Assembly (NCBI GenBank): GCA_052389435.1
Contig: JBQTIB010000146.1
Coordinates: 1-55,326, forward strand
Length of the DNA: 55,326 nucleotides
Direction: 5' to 3'
Source: JBQTKD01 sp052389435
GTDB taxonomy: Bacteria > Actinomycetota > Actinomycetes > Sporichthyales > Sporichthyaceae
The notes beneath the pieces are model-generated. The model saw nothing but the letters and a program-made list of their open reading frames with translations. It was not told where the DNA came from and made no database searches. Positions 32,515-41,305 of the stretch are shown here, in pieces; positions within the stretch are counted from its first letter, which is position 1, and each line of letters starts with the position of its first letter. The position numbers and the translations under genes were made by a program.

Positions 32515-33123
32515 ATGAGTTCGGGGCTGTTTGGAACGCTCGGTGCCGGACTGGTGGCTGCCGGGATTCTGGTCTCCACCATGGGGGGCTGCGGTCCGAC
32601 TGCACCTGTGGCGGTCGAACCGGCCGCCAACGGGATCGGTACCCAAGGGGCCGCGCCCAATGCAGACGCTCCGGCGCCGGCACCCACCGCTGCGACCACA
32701 GTCCAAGATTCGCCCGCGCCGAAGCCAAAGCCGAAGCCGAAGCCGAGCGTGGACGAAGCAAGCGTCGCCTACTGCGACCGAGTCTCCGTCACGATCAAGC
32801 GTTCTCTTGCCGGCCTCGATGAATCGGCTCGCGCTCTTCGCCTAGGCCAAACCGCCGAAGCGGGCGACATCCTGGACCGCATCGGGCGAAAGCACCTCGC
32901 GGCCGCGAACGCCATCGCCAAGTTCGACACCAAGGGCGTGTCGAAGAACGTTCGTACAGACGTCGCTTTGCTCGTCGCCAGCATCCGCCGAGAAGAGTCC
33001 AAAACGTTCTCCCCGTCCGACATCGGCAAGGCGTCGAGCGCGGACATCGCCAGCGTCCTTGAAGACGACTGCGACCTCCACCGCAAAGCGCGCGACCGGA
33101 GCGGGCCCGCCCTCGACATGTAG
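32515..33123 (+). CDS. Lipoprotein with Lys/Pro linker (202 aa)
   Basis: MSSGLFGTLGAGLVAAGILV then STMGGCG (lipobox-like GGC). Linker PAPKPKPKPKPSVDE, then a helical domain (YCDRVSVTIKRSLAGLDES...) and a final cysteine (DDCDLHRKARD). TTG at 32509 is an alternative start. Unknown function. Confidence 0.7.
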   Translation: MSSGLFGTLGAGLVAAGILVSTMGGCGPTAPVAVEPAANGIGTQGAAPNADAPAPAPTAATTVQDSPAPKPKPKPKPSVDEASVAYCDRVSVTIKRSLAGLDESARALRLGQTAEAGDILDRIGRKHLAAANAIAKFDTKGVSKNVRTDVALLVASIRREESKTFSPSDIGKASSADIASVLEDDCDLHRKARDRSGPALDM

Positions 33124-33313
33124 ACCGTCGCCAATGTCGAGCGTCGCGAGGTCGTCTTTGAACGACGCGCGCAACGCGCGCTACGACCTATCGATCCCGC
33201 CCATCAGCTTCTGTGGTGGCACAGAACCCCGTAGGTCGGCTTGGGCCTCAGGTGGGCCGGTGCCCCTGTGGCGAGAGTCGATACACGAAGACTGGGCTGA
33301 CGTGTCGTCAGAT

Positions 33314-33919
33314 CTAGGGCGTGGCTTCGGTTTTCGTCAGGTGGTTCTCGAGCAGGGCGACGACGAGTGCGGAACGGGAGGGTGCGCCGGTGCGTCGGGC
33401 GGCGTCGTCGAGCCAGGCGACCTGGTGTCCGTCGAGGCGGAGCTGAGTCTGAATGCCGGGGTCGCGGCGGAGGTGGCGGACACGTTGCGGCATCGCGCCC
33501 GGGACCGGCGGGTCGACGGCGAGCTGGAATCGGCCGGCGATCGCGTCGAGGTGGGCGGTGGCCGCCACGAGAACGTCGGCGTAGGTGAGGTCTGCGGTGC
33601 GTGCCAGGTCGCGAAGCCGGTCCAGGAGCGCGGGCGGAAGGTAGACCGCGACGCTCCGGACGACGTCGGCGGCCGCCGGTGCCGGTGCCGGACCGGTCGG
33701 CGTGTGCGGGGCGGCGGGGCGCGGCTTGGTCTCGGTCGCCCGGGGCTGGCGGGGCGCGGCTCGACGGACCGGCTCCTCCCCCGCCGAGTCGGCGATGGGT
33801 TCGGGACGTGGCGGGAGGAGTCCGACGAGGCCGGCGGACCGAGGCTGCGCCTCGACTTCGAGGTCGGCGGCGAAGGTGGAGGCGAGGCTGCGACGGGCGA
33901 CGGTGGGCGTGGCGCTCAT
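33314..33919 (-). CDS. ParB-like/RHH partition partner (201 aa)
   Basis: MSATPTVARRSLASTFAADL start. A proline-rich linker, then SVAVYLPPALLDRLRDLART and ADLTYADVLVAATAHLDAI, with a second segment TQLRLDGHQVAWLDDAARRT, APSRSALVVALLENHL. These look like two ribbon-helix-helix-like DNA-binding units. The ATG overlaps the parA stop (ATGA), so it is the likely centromere-binding partner. Not a canonical ParB, as it has no GERRxRA box. Confidence 0.75.
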   Translation of the reverse strand: MSATPTVARRSLASTFAADLEVEAQPRSAGLVGLLPPRPEPIADSAGEEPVRRAAPRQPRATETKPRPAAPHTPTGPAPAPAAADVVRSVAVYLPPALLDRLRDLARTADLTYADVLVAATAHLDAIAGRFQLAVDPPVPGAMPQRVRHLRRDPGIQTQLRLDGHQVAWLDDAARRTGAPSRSALVVALLENHLTKTEATP

Positions 33920-34845
33920 GCGGTCTTGACCTCCGTGCGCGTCGAGTGCGCGACCGTGTCTGCCGCGGCGGTCGCCTCGAGCTGTCCGATGCGGGCGAGC
34001 ATTTCCTGGGCGAGGGCGGCGTAGTCGGCGGCGAGGCCGGTGGCGTCGCGGGTGAGCAGGCCCCGGTGGGGGGTGCCCTTGGCGAGGGCGGCGAGGCGTG
34101 CGCGTTTGTCTTCGCTCGCGGCGGTTTCGAGTTCGTGGACGAGCAGGCCGCGACGGCGGGCGTCGACGGCGGCGGATTCGAGGTGGCGGATCTGGGCGTC
34201 GAAGACGGGTGCGGCGTCGCCGAGGACCTGCCCGATGGTGGTGCGCGCCTCGGCGGTCATGCGTTGCGCGCGGGTGCCGACGGCGAACAGGGCCACGCCC
34301 AGGAGCGCGAGACCGGGGTTGCGGCCGCGGGCGGTGGCGAAGCGTTCCGCGACGCGTTCCAGGCCGTCGAGGCTGGCTTCGTCGGGGCGGGTCGGGACGA
34401 CGACGTAGCTGGCGACGCCCATCGCGGCCTCGACGAGGAGGCGGTCCCCCGGCGGGGTGTCGACCAGGACCAGGTCGTAGTCGGCGACGACGTCGCCGAG
34501 CGCGGTGTGCAGCAGGTCGGTGAGGTCTCGCCCGCCGCGACCGGCGCGCGCGAAGGCGATGCCGAGCAGGTCGCCGACGGCGGGGCCGCCGGGGACGACG
34601 TCCAGGCGCGGTCGAACGCCGGCGACGACCGGCGCGGAGGTGCCGCCGACGATGGCCGTGAGCAGCGATTCCCCGTCGTCGGGGGCGTAGCCGAGGTCTC
34701 GCGACAGGTTGCCCTGCTGGTCGAGGTCGACGACGAGCACCCGATGTCCGGCGTGCGCGGCCAGTCCCGCGACGTTCGCGGTCAGCGACGTTTTGCCGAC
34801 ACCGCCCTTGCCCTGTGCGACTACGACGACTCGTGACAGACCCAC
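33916..34845 (-). CDS. parA: ParA-type partition ATPase (309 aa)
   Basis: GTG at 34845 follows GGGGAGG. Deviant Walker A AQGKGGVGKTSL (residues 10-21), HRVLVVDLDQQGNLSRDLGY (Walker A' aspartate), DLVLVDTPPGDRLLVEAAMG (Walker B). Length fits type Ib/II ParA without a long N-terminal HTH. Upstream lies a cluster of palindromes suited to a parS/operator region. Segregates the plasmid together with the overlapping DNA-binding partner. Confidence 0.9.
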   Translation of the reverse strand: MGLSRVVVVAQGKGGVGKTSLTANVAGLAAHAGHRVLVVDLDQQGNLSRDLGYAPDDGESLLTAIVGGTSAPVVAGVRPRLDVVPGGPAVGDLLGIAFARAGRGGRDLTDLLHTALGDVVADYDLVLVDTPPGDRLLVEAAMGVASYVVVPTRPDEASLDGLERVAERFATARGRNPGLALLGVALFAVGTRAQRMTAEARTTIGQVLGDAAPVFDAQIRHLESAAVDARRRGLLVHELETAASEDKRARLAALAKGTPHRGLLTRDATGLAADYAALAQEMLARIGQLEATAAADTVAHSTRTEVKTA

Positions 34846-35576
34846 GACGCACCACCTCCCCCATCAGTCTCACACGTAACAGCAGGTGGGAGTGGGTTCG
34901 GCGCGCCGGGCACTGTCCCGTGCATCGCGTCGTGCCCGTGGGCGTGCCATAGGGCGGGCTTTCGCGTGTGCACCGTCGAGTGCGGTGAGCCGCGCGACGT
35001 GGCGTGCACGGGTGGTCGCGGTGGCGGTGGCGGTTCGAACCGCGTGCGGTCCCGCCTCGATTCACGCGGGGGCCCTCGCTGGAGGGCGTGCCTGGGGTCG
35101 TGCCTTAAGGCGTGCCAGGTCGACTGCACGTCGGCTGCAGGCGCGTTGCCTTAAGGCGTGCCCGCACGCGTGCTTCAAGGTGGGTCCGCCTCGTCTGCCT
35201 CGTCCGCCGGTGCGAGGCTCTGGGCCGGGAGTTCGGCTGCGGTCTCGCCTGGTCGACGCGAGGCGAGATTGGCGGGGGTCGGCTAAAGAGCGGCCACGGC
35301 GACGTAGCCGGCGGCCGGGGGTCCCGCGGCGTTCGTGCGAATCGGCCGGTGCGGTTCGGGCGAGGGGGAGCAAGCGGGAAGAGATCGGCTGATCGGACTA
35401 CTGCGAACCGACCAAAGGGTCGATCCGGACAAAGCTCTGCGGCGCGACGCTTGTGGGGAACGGAGTTGGAGCGGCGGGTCCGGGTCGGATCGCGGGTCGT
35501 CGTCGCTGCAGGCCCCTGGCCTGCTTCGGCTCCACATTCGTCGTCAACTTCCTACAGCAGAAAGAGGACCGCTCCG
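34846..35576. other. Long non-coding region upstream of parA
   Basis: 731 bp without a convincing gene. Besides the palindromes listed at 35030-35181 it has repeated CGTGCC-type words (GGGCGTGCCATAGGGC, GGGCGTGCCTGGGG). A minus ORF 34821-35129 is a by-product of these repeats. The last 60 bases hold AAAGAGGA ahead of the gene at 35577. Confidence 0.6.
35030..35181. repeat. parS-like palindrome cluster
   Basis: GCGGTTCGAACCGC (35030-35043, perfect 14-bp palindrome), GCCTTAAGGC (35102-35111), GCCTTAAGGC again (35148-35157; both followed by GTGCC) and a variant GCTTCAAGGT (35172-35181). Location upstream of parAB supports a centromere or operator role. Confidence 0.6.
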
Positions 35577-35921
35577 ATGGACTCCCGCGTCTTGGCCGGC
35601 TGCCCCGGCTTCTTCACCAACCTGTTCACCTTCGGGATCGCCAACGCGCGGTGGGTGGCCGGGGTCAACCGGGAGCTGAAGCAGGGCGGCGCCGGTTTCT
35701 GGTTCGCCTGGTTCCTGGTGGCGTTCGCCAACTACGGGCTCGCGGGCCGGCTCAATGCCGCGCACGCGGCCATGGGCAGCAACGGCAAGGTCAGCCCGCT
35801 GGGAGCGTTCTTCCTCACCGGGTTCCCGTTCGTCGGTTCCCGCAAGCGCCTGGGTCGTTGCGCCAACGGCCTGGCCATGGCGCAGAGCGCCGTCAACCGG
35901 GCCATGCAGCCGGTCGGCTAG
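35577..35921 (+). CDS. Small membrane protein (114 aa)
   Basis: MDSRVLAGCPGFFTNLFTFG start after AAAGAGGA. Hydrophobic segments FWFAWFLVAFANYGLAG and GAFFLTGFPFVGS suggest one or two membrane passes. No family recognised. It sits between the par region and the oriT region, so a role in transfer or exclusion is possible but unsupported. Confidence 0.6.
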   Translation: MDSRVLAGCPGFFTNLFTFGIANARWVAGVNRELKQGGAGFWFAWFLVAFANYGLAGRLNAAHAAMGSNGKVSPLGAFFLTGFPFVGSRKRLGRCANGLAMAQSAVNRAMQPVG

Positions 35922-35981
35922 CGCAGCCTGCGGCCCGTGCGGCCGCCACCTGTGGTGGGTCTGTTCGTCCCGTCGTCTCGG

Positions 35982-36212
35982 CGGGTTCGTCCCGACCGCG
36001 CCGGGTCGGGTGGCGGCAGGGGTCTGCCCGTAGGGACACGCGTAGCGTGCCCTTGCCGGTGCCCGGCCCGGTGTGGTTGCCTTCGGGCGCCGGGAGGACG
36101 GGACGAACCCGGGAGGTTCCCTTCCTCGTCCTGGAGTCGAGGCCGGGGTCCGGGGCAGAGCCCCGCTGCACGAACCGGAACCGCCCGCATCCCGCAGGGG
36201 GATGGAGGGCGG
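35982..36212. repeat. Hairpin-rich non-coding segment
   Basis: A perfect 13-bp inverted repeat: CGGGTTCGTCCCG (35982-35994) with CGGGACGAACCCG (36099-36111). Inside it AGGGACACGC-GTA-GCGTGCCCT near 36031-36053. Then GGGGC-AGA-GCCCC near 36153-36165. Then CCGCCC-g-CATCCC-GCAGG-GGGATG-ga-GGGCGG (36181-36212). Could be part of oriT, a terminator series or an RNA. Confidence 0.5.
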
Positions 36213-36265
36213 AAGAGCGGGAGCAAGCTAGGTAATCGGCCGGGCTGATCGCGGCCGATTTGTGC

Positions 36266-36327
36266 GTTCGGCCCCGAACTGTCGGTGCCTTCGGCCAGGC
36301 TGTGTAAGTGCTCCCCGCTGCGCGGGG
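36266..36327 (+). other. Candidate oriT with nic-like sequence
   Basis: TAAGTGCTCCCC (36305-36316) resembles the IncQ/MOB-Q type nic core TAAGTGCGCCCT. Upstream is an inverted repeat GTTCGG-CC-CCGAAC (36266-36279) and downstream a hairpin CCCCGC-TGC-GCGGGG (36313-36327). It lies 45 bp before mobC, the usual oriT place. Confidence 0.6.
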
Positions 36328-36361
36328 GCGCTGCGCTGGGCCGAACAACCGGGGGGTGGCG

Positions 36362-36808
36362 ATGGGACCGGAAACCGTTGCAGGGCAGGGGATCGGACCG
36401 CGTGTGCCGCGTCGGCGGACGCGGGTGCCAGGTGGTCGCGGGCATCGACGCCACGACGTGAAGGTGACCGCCGCCGAGCAGGAACGCCTGGCGGCGTTGG
36501 CGGCTGCGGCCGACGTTTCGGTGCCGCGGCTGCTGGTGGAGTCGGCGTTGGCGGGCGGTCCGGAGTCCGCTGCCGCACGGGCGGCGACCAGCGCGGAGTT
36601 GGTGGCGTTGGGGCGAGCGCTGGGTCGGGTCGGAGTGAACGTGAACCAGATCGCGAAGGCGAGCCACGCGACCGGGGAGGTGCCGGAGACGACCGCCGAC
36701 ACGTTGGCCGCAATCCGGGAAGTGACGGCGCGGCTGACGGTCGTGCTGGACGGGATCGACGCATCCCGGGTCGCGCGCGGGACGGCGGGCAGGCGGGACG
36801 CGTCGTGA
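36362..36808 (+). CDS. mobC: MobC-type relaxosome accessory protein (148 aa)
   Basis: ATG at 36362 follows GGGGTGGC. After a basic N terminus comes VKVTAAEQERLAALAAAADV and, near residue 95, GRVGVNVNQIAKASHATGEV, the (I/V)xxNxNQIA motif of MobC proteins. Helps the relaxase melt and nick oriT. The stop overlaps the relaxase start (GTGA). Confidence 0.88.
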   Translation: MGPETVAGQGIGPRVPRRRTRVPGGRGHRRHDVKVTAAEQERLAALAAAADVSVPRLLVESALAGGPESAAARAATSAELVALGRALGRVGVNVNQIAKASHATGEVPETTADTLAAIREVTARLTVVLDGIDASRVARGTAGRRDAS

Positions 36809-38283
36809 TCCCGAACGTGGTCAAGGGCGGGAACGTCGGCGGGGTGCTGCGCTACCTGGCCGGTCCGGGGCGGGCGAACGAGCACGTCGCCCCGCACCTA
36901 GTCGCGGGGTCCGAGCTCGCGGTCGCCGGCTACGGCGACGGGGTGCTGACGGCGGGGGAGGCGGGGGAGCTCGCCCGTTGGATCGACGCCCCCCGGATCC
37001 AGCACGGCGTGACGATGACGGTGCCGGTGACCGAGGCGGACCCGGCGACCGGGGATCGGCGGGTGGTGGGGGAGAAGGAGCAGCACGTCTGGCACGCCTC
37101 CCTCGCCCTGCCTCCGGGCGAGGGGCCGTTGGGCGACGAGAAGTGGCAGCAGGTCGCGACGGAGTTCGCCGACGCGATGGGCTTGACCGGCGGCGACGGG
37201 AAGGCGCCGTGCCGGTGGGTCGCGATTCACCACGGCCCGTCCAAGGGCGGGAACGACCACGTGCACCTCGTCGCCTCCATGGTCCGCGAGGACGGCACCA
37301 GGTGGTCGCCGTTCCGGGACTACACCCGCGCCCAGGCGGCGTGCCGAAACCTCGAAGCCAGGCACGGCCTGACCGCCGTCGACGGCCCCGCCCTAGGCGT
37401 CAGCGAACGGGGTGTGAAACCGGCCGAGGCCCGCCGCGCGACCGCGGCCGGGCTCGATCCCGAGATCGCCGGACCGCGGGAACTCGCCGCTCGCCTTCGT
37501 GCGGCCGCATTGGCGTCGACGTCGGAGGCGGAGTTCGTCCGCCGCGTCCGCGCCGAAGGGATCGTCCTCAAACCTCGCTACACCCCCGGCTCCACCACCG
37601 AGGTCGTCGGCTACAAGGTCGCCCAACGCCCGGTCGAGGGATCGCGGGAGTGGCAGTTCCACGCCGGCGGAAAACTCGGCCGCGACCTGTCCCTCCCGAA
37701 GCTGCGCGACACGTGGCCGACCCCCGACGACACCGGTACCGCGGCGGCGGTCGCGGAGTGGCGGGCCGCGCACACCGGCGTCGCGGCCGTCCAGGTGGAC
37801 GGGCGCGAAACCCGGGCGTTAGCGGCCGGTGCCGAACGGGTCGCCGTGGAACGGTGGCGGGCGTTCAACGAACACCTCACCCGCCTCCCGCACGAAGACA
37901 CCGCAGGGTGGGCGCACGCCTCCCGCGACGTCGCCGCCGCCCTCGCGGCCTGGCGCGACCCCGACACCGCCCGCGCCGCCCGGATCCTCGCCCGTGCCGT
38001 CCCCGCCACCACGACGGGGGAGCGGGGTCCGGGTGCGACCGCCGCGACCGTGCTGCTCGCCCGCACCGGCCGCAACGGCCCGGCCATGGGCGAGCTCGGG
38101 CGAGAACTGGCCCGCAGCGTCGACCTCATCGCCGGGCACCACCACGCCGTCGGGCAAACCGCCGAAGCCGCCCGCCTCGCCGGCACCCAGCTCGGGCGCC
38201 TCGTCGCAGTCCGCAACCGCACCGTCGGGCAGATCAACACCGCCGCCCGAGCCGCCGAACGAATCGTCGACCACGGCCGCTGA
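36805..38283 (+). CDS. Relaxase (MobA/VirD2-like, 492 aa)
   Basis: GTG start overlapping mobC. N-terminal VIPNVVKGGNVGGVLRYLAG holds a candidate catalytic tyrosine (Y17), and HHGPSKGGNDHVHLVASMV near residues 141-155 is the HxH metal motif of relaxases. After residue 230 there is a helical C-terminal part with a WRAAHTG region and alanine-rich helices, without a helicase domain. It nicks oriT and pilots the strand to the VirD4-like protein encoded at 46765. Confidence 0.88.
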   Translation: MIPNVVKGGNVGGVLRYLAGPGRANEHVAPHLVAGSELAVAGYGDGVLTAGEAGELARWIDAPRIQHGVTMTVPVTEADPATGDRRVVGEKEQHVWHASLALPPGEGPLGDEKWQQVATEFADAMGLTGGDGKAPCRWVAIHHGPSKGGNDHVHLVASMVREDGTRWSPFRDYTRAQAACRNLEARHGLTAVDGPALGVSERGVKPAEARRATAAGLDPEIAGPRELAARLRAAALASTSEAEFVRRVRAEGIVLKPRYTPGSTTEVVGYKVAQRPVEGSREWQFHAGGKLGRDLSLPKLRDTWPTPDDTGTAAAVAEWRAAHTGVAAVQVDGRETRALAAGAERVAVERWRAFNEHLTRLPHEDTAGWAHASRDVAAALAAWRDPDTARAARILARAVPATTTGERGPGATAATVLLARTGRNGPAMGELGRELARSVDLIAGHHHAVGQTAEAARLAGTQLGRLVAVRNRTVGQINTAARAAERIVDHGR

Positions 38284-38417
38284 GCTTCGGGCCCCCGACG
38301 ATCAGGTGGGCTCAACTCGCTGCCCTTGGAGACCGAAACTCTCGGGCACGCATGCTTTCTGCCGTCGACCGACGACGGCCGATGCGTTGCGTCCAGGTAG
38401 CCGAACGGAAGGCGGAG

Positions 38418-40142
38418 ATGACGGCGTCGTGGAGCAGGGTGTCGACTGGAGGGATGTCGCCGGCGAGGCTGGTCGAACAGGTCGCCGATCGGCTTGAGGC
38501 GCCACTGGCAGAGGCTTGGCAGGCGACTCTCGGCTATCCCCGGTTCGACGCTCGTGAATCAGCGGCCGACTACGCATGGTCGTTCCTCTACGGCATGTCC
38601 TGTGCGGGTGTGGGCCTGCAGTGGATCGAGCGGGCGGAGGTAGTGCAGACCATGAACGCGGTCGTAGCCTCGCGTCCCCACCCCAGCGACCTCACCCGGG
38701 CGCAACGCAGCGCCGCCCGGCTCCACGCATGGACGACACCGAGCGTGTGGCAACTCGCCTGGCTCGCCTACGGCCTCGACCACAGCGCACTCCTTTACGA
38801 ACTGCTGCAGGTGTTGGCCGATTCGTTCCAGGGTGTGTCGCTCGACGTATTCACGGCCCTGGGAGGCTCCCCGGCTGCGCTGCAGGCCGAGATTGCTGAA
38901 TACGGGGCTTGGTTCGGCGGATTCAACGCGTCGGGCTCCGGCCCCTCGTCGTACGACCCCTCGATCTGCCTCCTGCTCGCCGTAGAAGACGGGGTCGTCC
39001 TTCACGGCAACGCCTGGATGCCCGGTGTCGACCGACTCCAGGGAGTGCGGTTTCGAGTTCTGCGCAAGGGTGCCGAGACCGGAGTCCACGAGTTCCAGCG
39101 GAACGCTCTGGAGCTGCACGCCGAAGCCGAGACACTCCACGACCGCGTTCTAGAAAGCCTTCGCTTCGAGGCCGCACCCAGCCCCTCAAGGTCGAGGCCT
39201 CCGCAGAAGTCTTCGAGCGACTCGGCGGGTCCTTCCATCCCGGTGCCGCGGTTGGCGGGTCCGAGGGGAGAAGGGCTTGCGAGCGAGATCCTTTCGAGGC
39301 TGGACGCCCTCGTCGGCTTGGTCCCGGTGAAAGAAGAAGTGCGCCGACTTTCCGCCGTGATCGAAGTCGACGAACGTCGCCGCATGCGCGGACTGCCGGT
39401 ACTCGACGCCAGTAAGCACCTGGTCTTCGTCGGCAACCCAGGGACGGGCAAGACCACACTCGCCCGCCTGATCGGCGAGCTCTACTCCGCGCTCGGTGCG
39501 CTGTCCAGCGGGCACGTCGTCGAGGTGGCCCGAGCCGACCTTGTCGCTGGATACATCGGGCAGACCGCAATCAAGACCTCAGAGGTGGTGTCCAGAGCGG
39601 TCGGAGGAGTGCTGTTCATCGACGAGGCGTACAGCCTCGCGCGGAGTGAGCACGGCGGGGACTACGGCCGAGAAGCGCTTGACACTCTCACGAAACTGAT
39701 GGAAGACCATCGCGAGGACCTCGTCGTCATCGTCGCCGGGTACCCCGACGAGATGGCCGAGATGATCCAAAGCAACCCCGGTCTCCGGTCGCGATTCCCG
39801 ACCACCATCGACTTCCCGGACTACTCCAACGCCGAGCTGATCGAGATCTTCACAAGGATGTGCCAAGAGGCCTCCTACCGTCCCGGCGACGGGATCGGCG
39901 ACCTCCTGCTCGAACACTTCAGCGGCGTTACGCGAGACCGGACGTTCGGCAATGCCCGTGCAGTCCGCAACATCTTCGAGGGCACCGTCGCGAACCAGGC
40001 CATCCGCATCGTGACCAGCGGATCCGAGGATCTCGAAACGATCAGCTGCGAGGACCTAGCAACGCCCCAGTCCAGCCGTCCTTCGCCGACCGACACCCCC
40101 ATGGCGAACGGGCCCCTCGCCGGGTTCTACGCGGGCCGATAG
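38418..40142 (+). CDS. CbbX/EccA-type AAA+ ATPase (574 aa)
   Basis: ATG at 38418 with GGAAGG upstream. The N-terminal 250 residues are helical and unlike known domains (SADYAWSFLYGMSCAGVGLQ is part). The C-terminal part is a CbbX/SpoVK/EccA AAA+ module: Walker A VGNPGTGKTTLA (339-346), Walker B VLFIDEAYSL (D402, E403), the pore-loop area RADLVAGYIGQ and the arginine segment GLRSRFP. EccA helps type VII secretion, but no other ESX genes are here. It follows the relaxase, so a transfer or remodelling role is possible. Confidence 0.82.
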   Translation: MTASWSRVSTGGMSPARLVEQVADRLEAPLAEAWQATLGYPRFDARESAADYAWSFLYGMSCAGVGLQWIERAEVVQTMNAVVASRPHPSDLTRAQRSAARLHAWTTPSVWQLAWLAYGLDHSALLYELLQVLADSFQGVSLDVFTALGGSPAALQAEIAEYGAWFGGFNASGSGPSSYDPSICLLLAVEDGVVLHGNAWMPGVDRLQGVRFRVLRKGAETGVHEFQRNALELHAEAETLHDRVLESLRFEAAPSPSRSRPPQKSSSDSAGPSIPVPRLAGPRGEGLASEILSRLDALVGLVPVKEEVRRLSAVIEVDERRRMRGLPVLDASKHLVFVGNPGTGKTTLARLIGELYSALGALSSGHVVEVARADLVAGYIGQTAIKTSEVVSRAVGGVLFIDEAYSLARSEHGGDYGREALDTLTKLMEDHREDLVVIVAGYPDEMAEMIQSNPGLRSRFPTTIDFPDYSNAELIEIFTRMCQEASYRPGDGIGDLLLEHFSGVTRDRTFGNARAVRNIFEGTVANQAIRIVTSGSEDLETISCEDLATPQSSRPSPTDTPMANGPLAGFYAGR

Positions 40143-40168
40143 TTCCTCCGGTGCGCCATAGTGGGCCG

Positions 40169-40783
40169 GTGGAGCCGATCTTCGACGGAGTGTTGCCGGA
40201 GTACGCGGAGCTGCTCGACCCGCCGCGGACCTATACGCGAGCGGAGGTGCTCGCGAGCCCGTCCCCGGTGCCGAGAACGTCGGGGATCTACGGGTGGTAC
40301 TTCGACGAGATCCCGGACGGCGTGCCGGTGGACCGCGTGGTCCACACCTCGCACGGTGCGTTGCTGTACGTCGGGATCTCGCCCAAGGCGCCGCCGGCCG
40401 GCGGCGCGCGGCCGAGTGCCCAGACGCTGCGGGATCGGATCCGGTACCACTACCGGGGAAACGCTGAAGGGTCGACGTTGAGGTTGACGCTCGGCTGCCA
40501 CCTCACCGAACGGCTCGGCATCCAGCTGCGGCGGGTGGGCAGCGGCACCCGTCTGACCTGGACCGCCCGCGGCGAACAGGTCCTCAACGAGTGGATGCAA
40601 CAGCACGCACGCGTGGCCTGGGTCGAACACCCCCGCCCATGGCTGCCCGAAGAGGCCATGATCCGCGCCGTGTGCCTTCCGCTGAACCTCGGCCACAACG
40701 CGCACAGCCCGTACTACCCGACCCTGAAAGCGCTGCGGGCCCTGCACAAGAAGAACGCCCGGGATCTACCGCCGGATGTCTGA
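40169..40783 (+). CDS. GIY-YIG nuclease family protein (204 aa)
   Basis: GTG at 40169. SGIYGWYFDEIPDG near residue 37 and GALLYVGISPKAPP near 65 form the GIY-YIG pair, followed by LRDRIRYHYRGNAEG with the arginine of the family. The catalytic glutamate may be in GEQVLNEWMQQ. A stand-alone GIY-YIG protein may repair DNA, restrict or act as a homing-like nuclease; undefined here. Confidence 0.8.
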   Translation: MEPIFDGVLPEYAELLDPPRTYTRAEVLASPSPVPRTSGIYGWYFDEIPDGVPVDRVVHTSHGALLYVGISPKAPPAGGARPSAQTLRDRIRYHYRGNAEGSTLRLTLGCHLTERLGIQLRRVGSGTRLTWTARGEQVLNEWMQQHARVAWVEHPRPWLPEEAMIRAVCLPLNLGHNAHSPYYPTLKALRALHKKNARDLPPDV

Positions 40784-40916
40784 CGGGCAGTCATCTCCAT
40801 GAGGATTGGCGGGCGTATCGAGTGTGCGGGTGCTGCGGTCGTGGCCCGGCCTCTTCAGTCCTTTGCGGCTGAGGCCGATGAAGGGTTGGAGCATGGATCG
40901 GGCTAAGGAGTGAGGC

Positions 40917-41243
40917 ATGGACCCCGCGACTGCTCGCCGTCACGCACAGTTGCAGCAGAAGTGGGCGAAGCAGGAGGCCATACGCGCCGAGCAAGCCGCC
41001 GTCGGCGAGTTGCGCCGGGAACGGCGGGCTGCGATGTCCCCGCGTCGTCGGAAGCTGGACGACCGCTTCCAGACCGCGAAGGCCGTCGTGATCGGTGTAC
41101 TGGTGCTCGGGTTTCTGGGCCTTTGCGTCGCGGGCCTAATCGACTCCGCCCGAAACGACTCTCCACCGTCGGCCCGGGACCTCTGCTACGCGAACCAGTC
41201 GTGGAATCAGACCTGGGCCAACGACCAGTGTGCGGACCGATAG
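40917..41243 (+). CDS. Membrane protein with basic N-terminal helix (108 aa)
   Basis: MDPATARRHAQLQQKWAKQE start; the cytosolic helix is rich in Q, R and E and may form a coiled coil. Transmembrane helix AVVIGVLVLGFLGLCVAGLI, then an outer tail with two cysteines (RDLCYANQSWNQTWANDQC). No function known. Confidence 0.7.
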   Translation: MDPATARRHAQLQQKWAKQEAIRAEQAAVGELRRERRAAMSPRRRKLDDRFQTAKAVVIGVLVLGFLGLCVAGLIDSARNDSPPSARDLCYANQSWNQTWANDQCADR

Positions 41244-41253
41244 ACGCCCGAAA

Positions 41254-41271
41254 CGACGCCGAGGGGCGTCG
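41254..41271. terminator. Short hairpin between convergent genes
   Basis: CGACGCC-GAGG-GGCGTCG, 7 perfect pairs, between stops at 41243 and 41306. Confidence 0.6.
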
Positions 41272-41305
41272 CTCTAGCTAGCCGAAAGCCCAATCTGACA
41301 GATCG

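Noticed and set aside
34821..35129. Minus-strand 102-aa frame with repeated HALRHDPRHAL
   Set aside because: The residues come from the CGTGCC-type repeats of the par region, not from a real protein.
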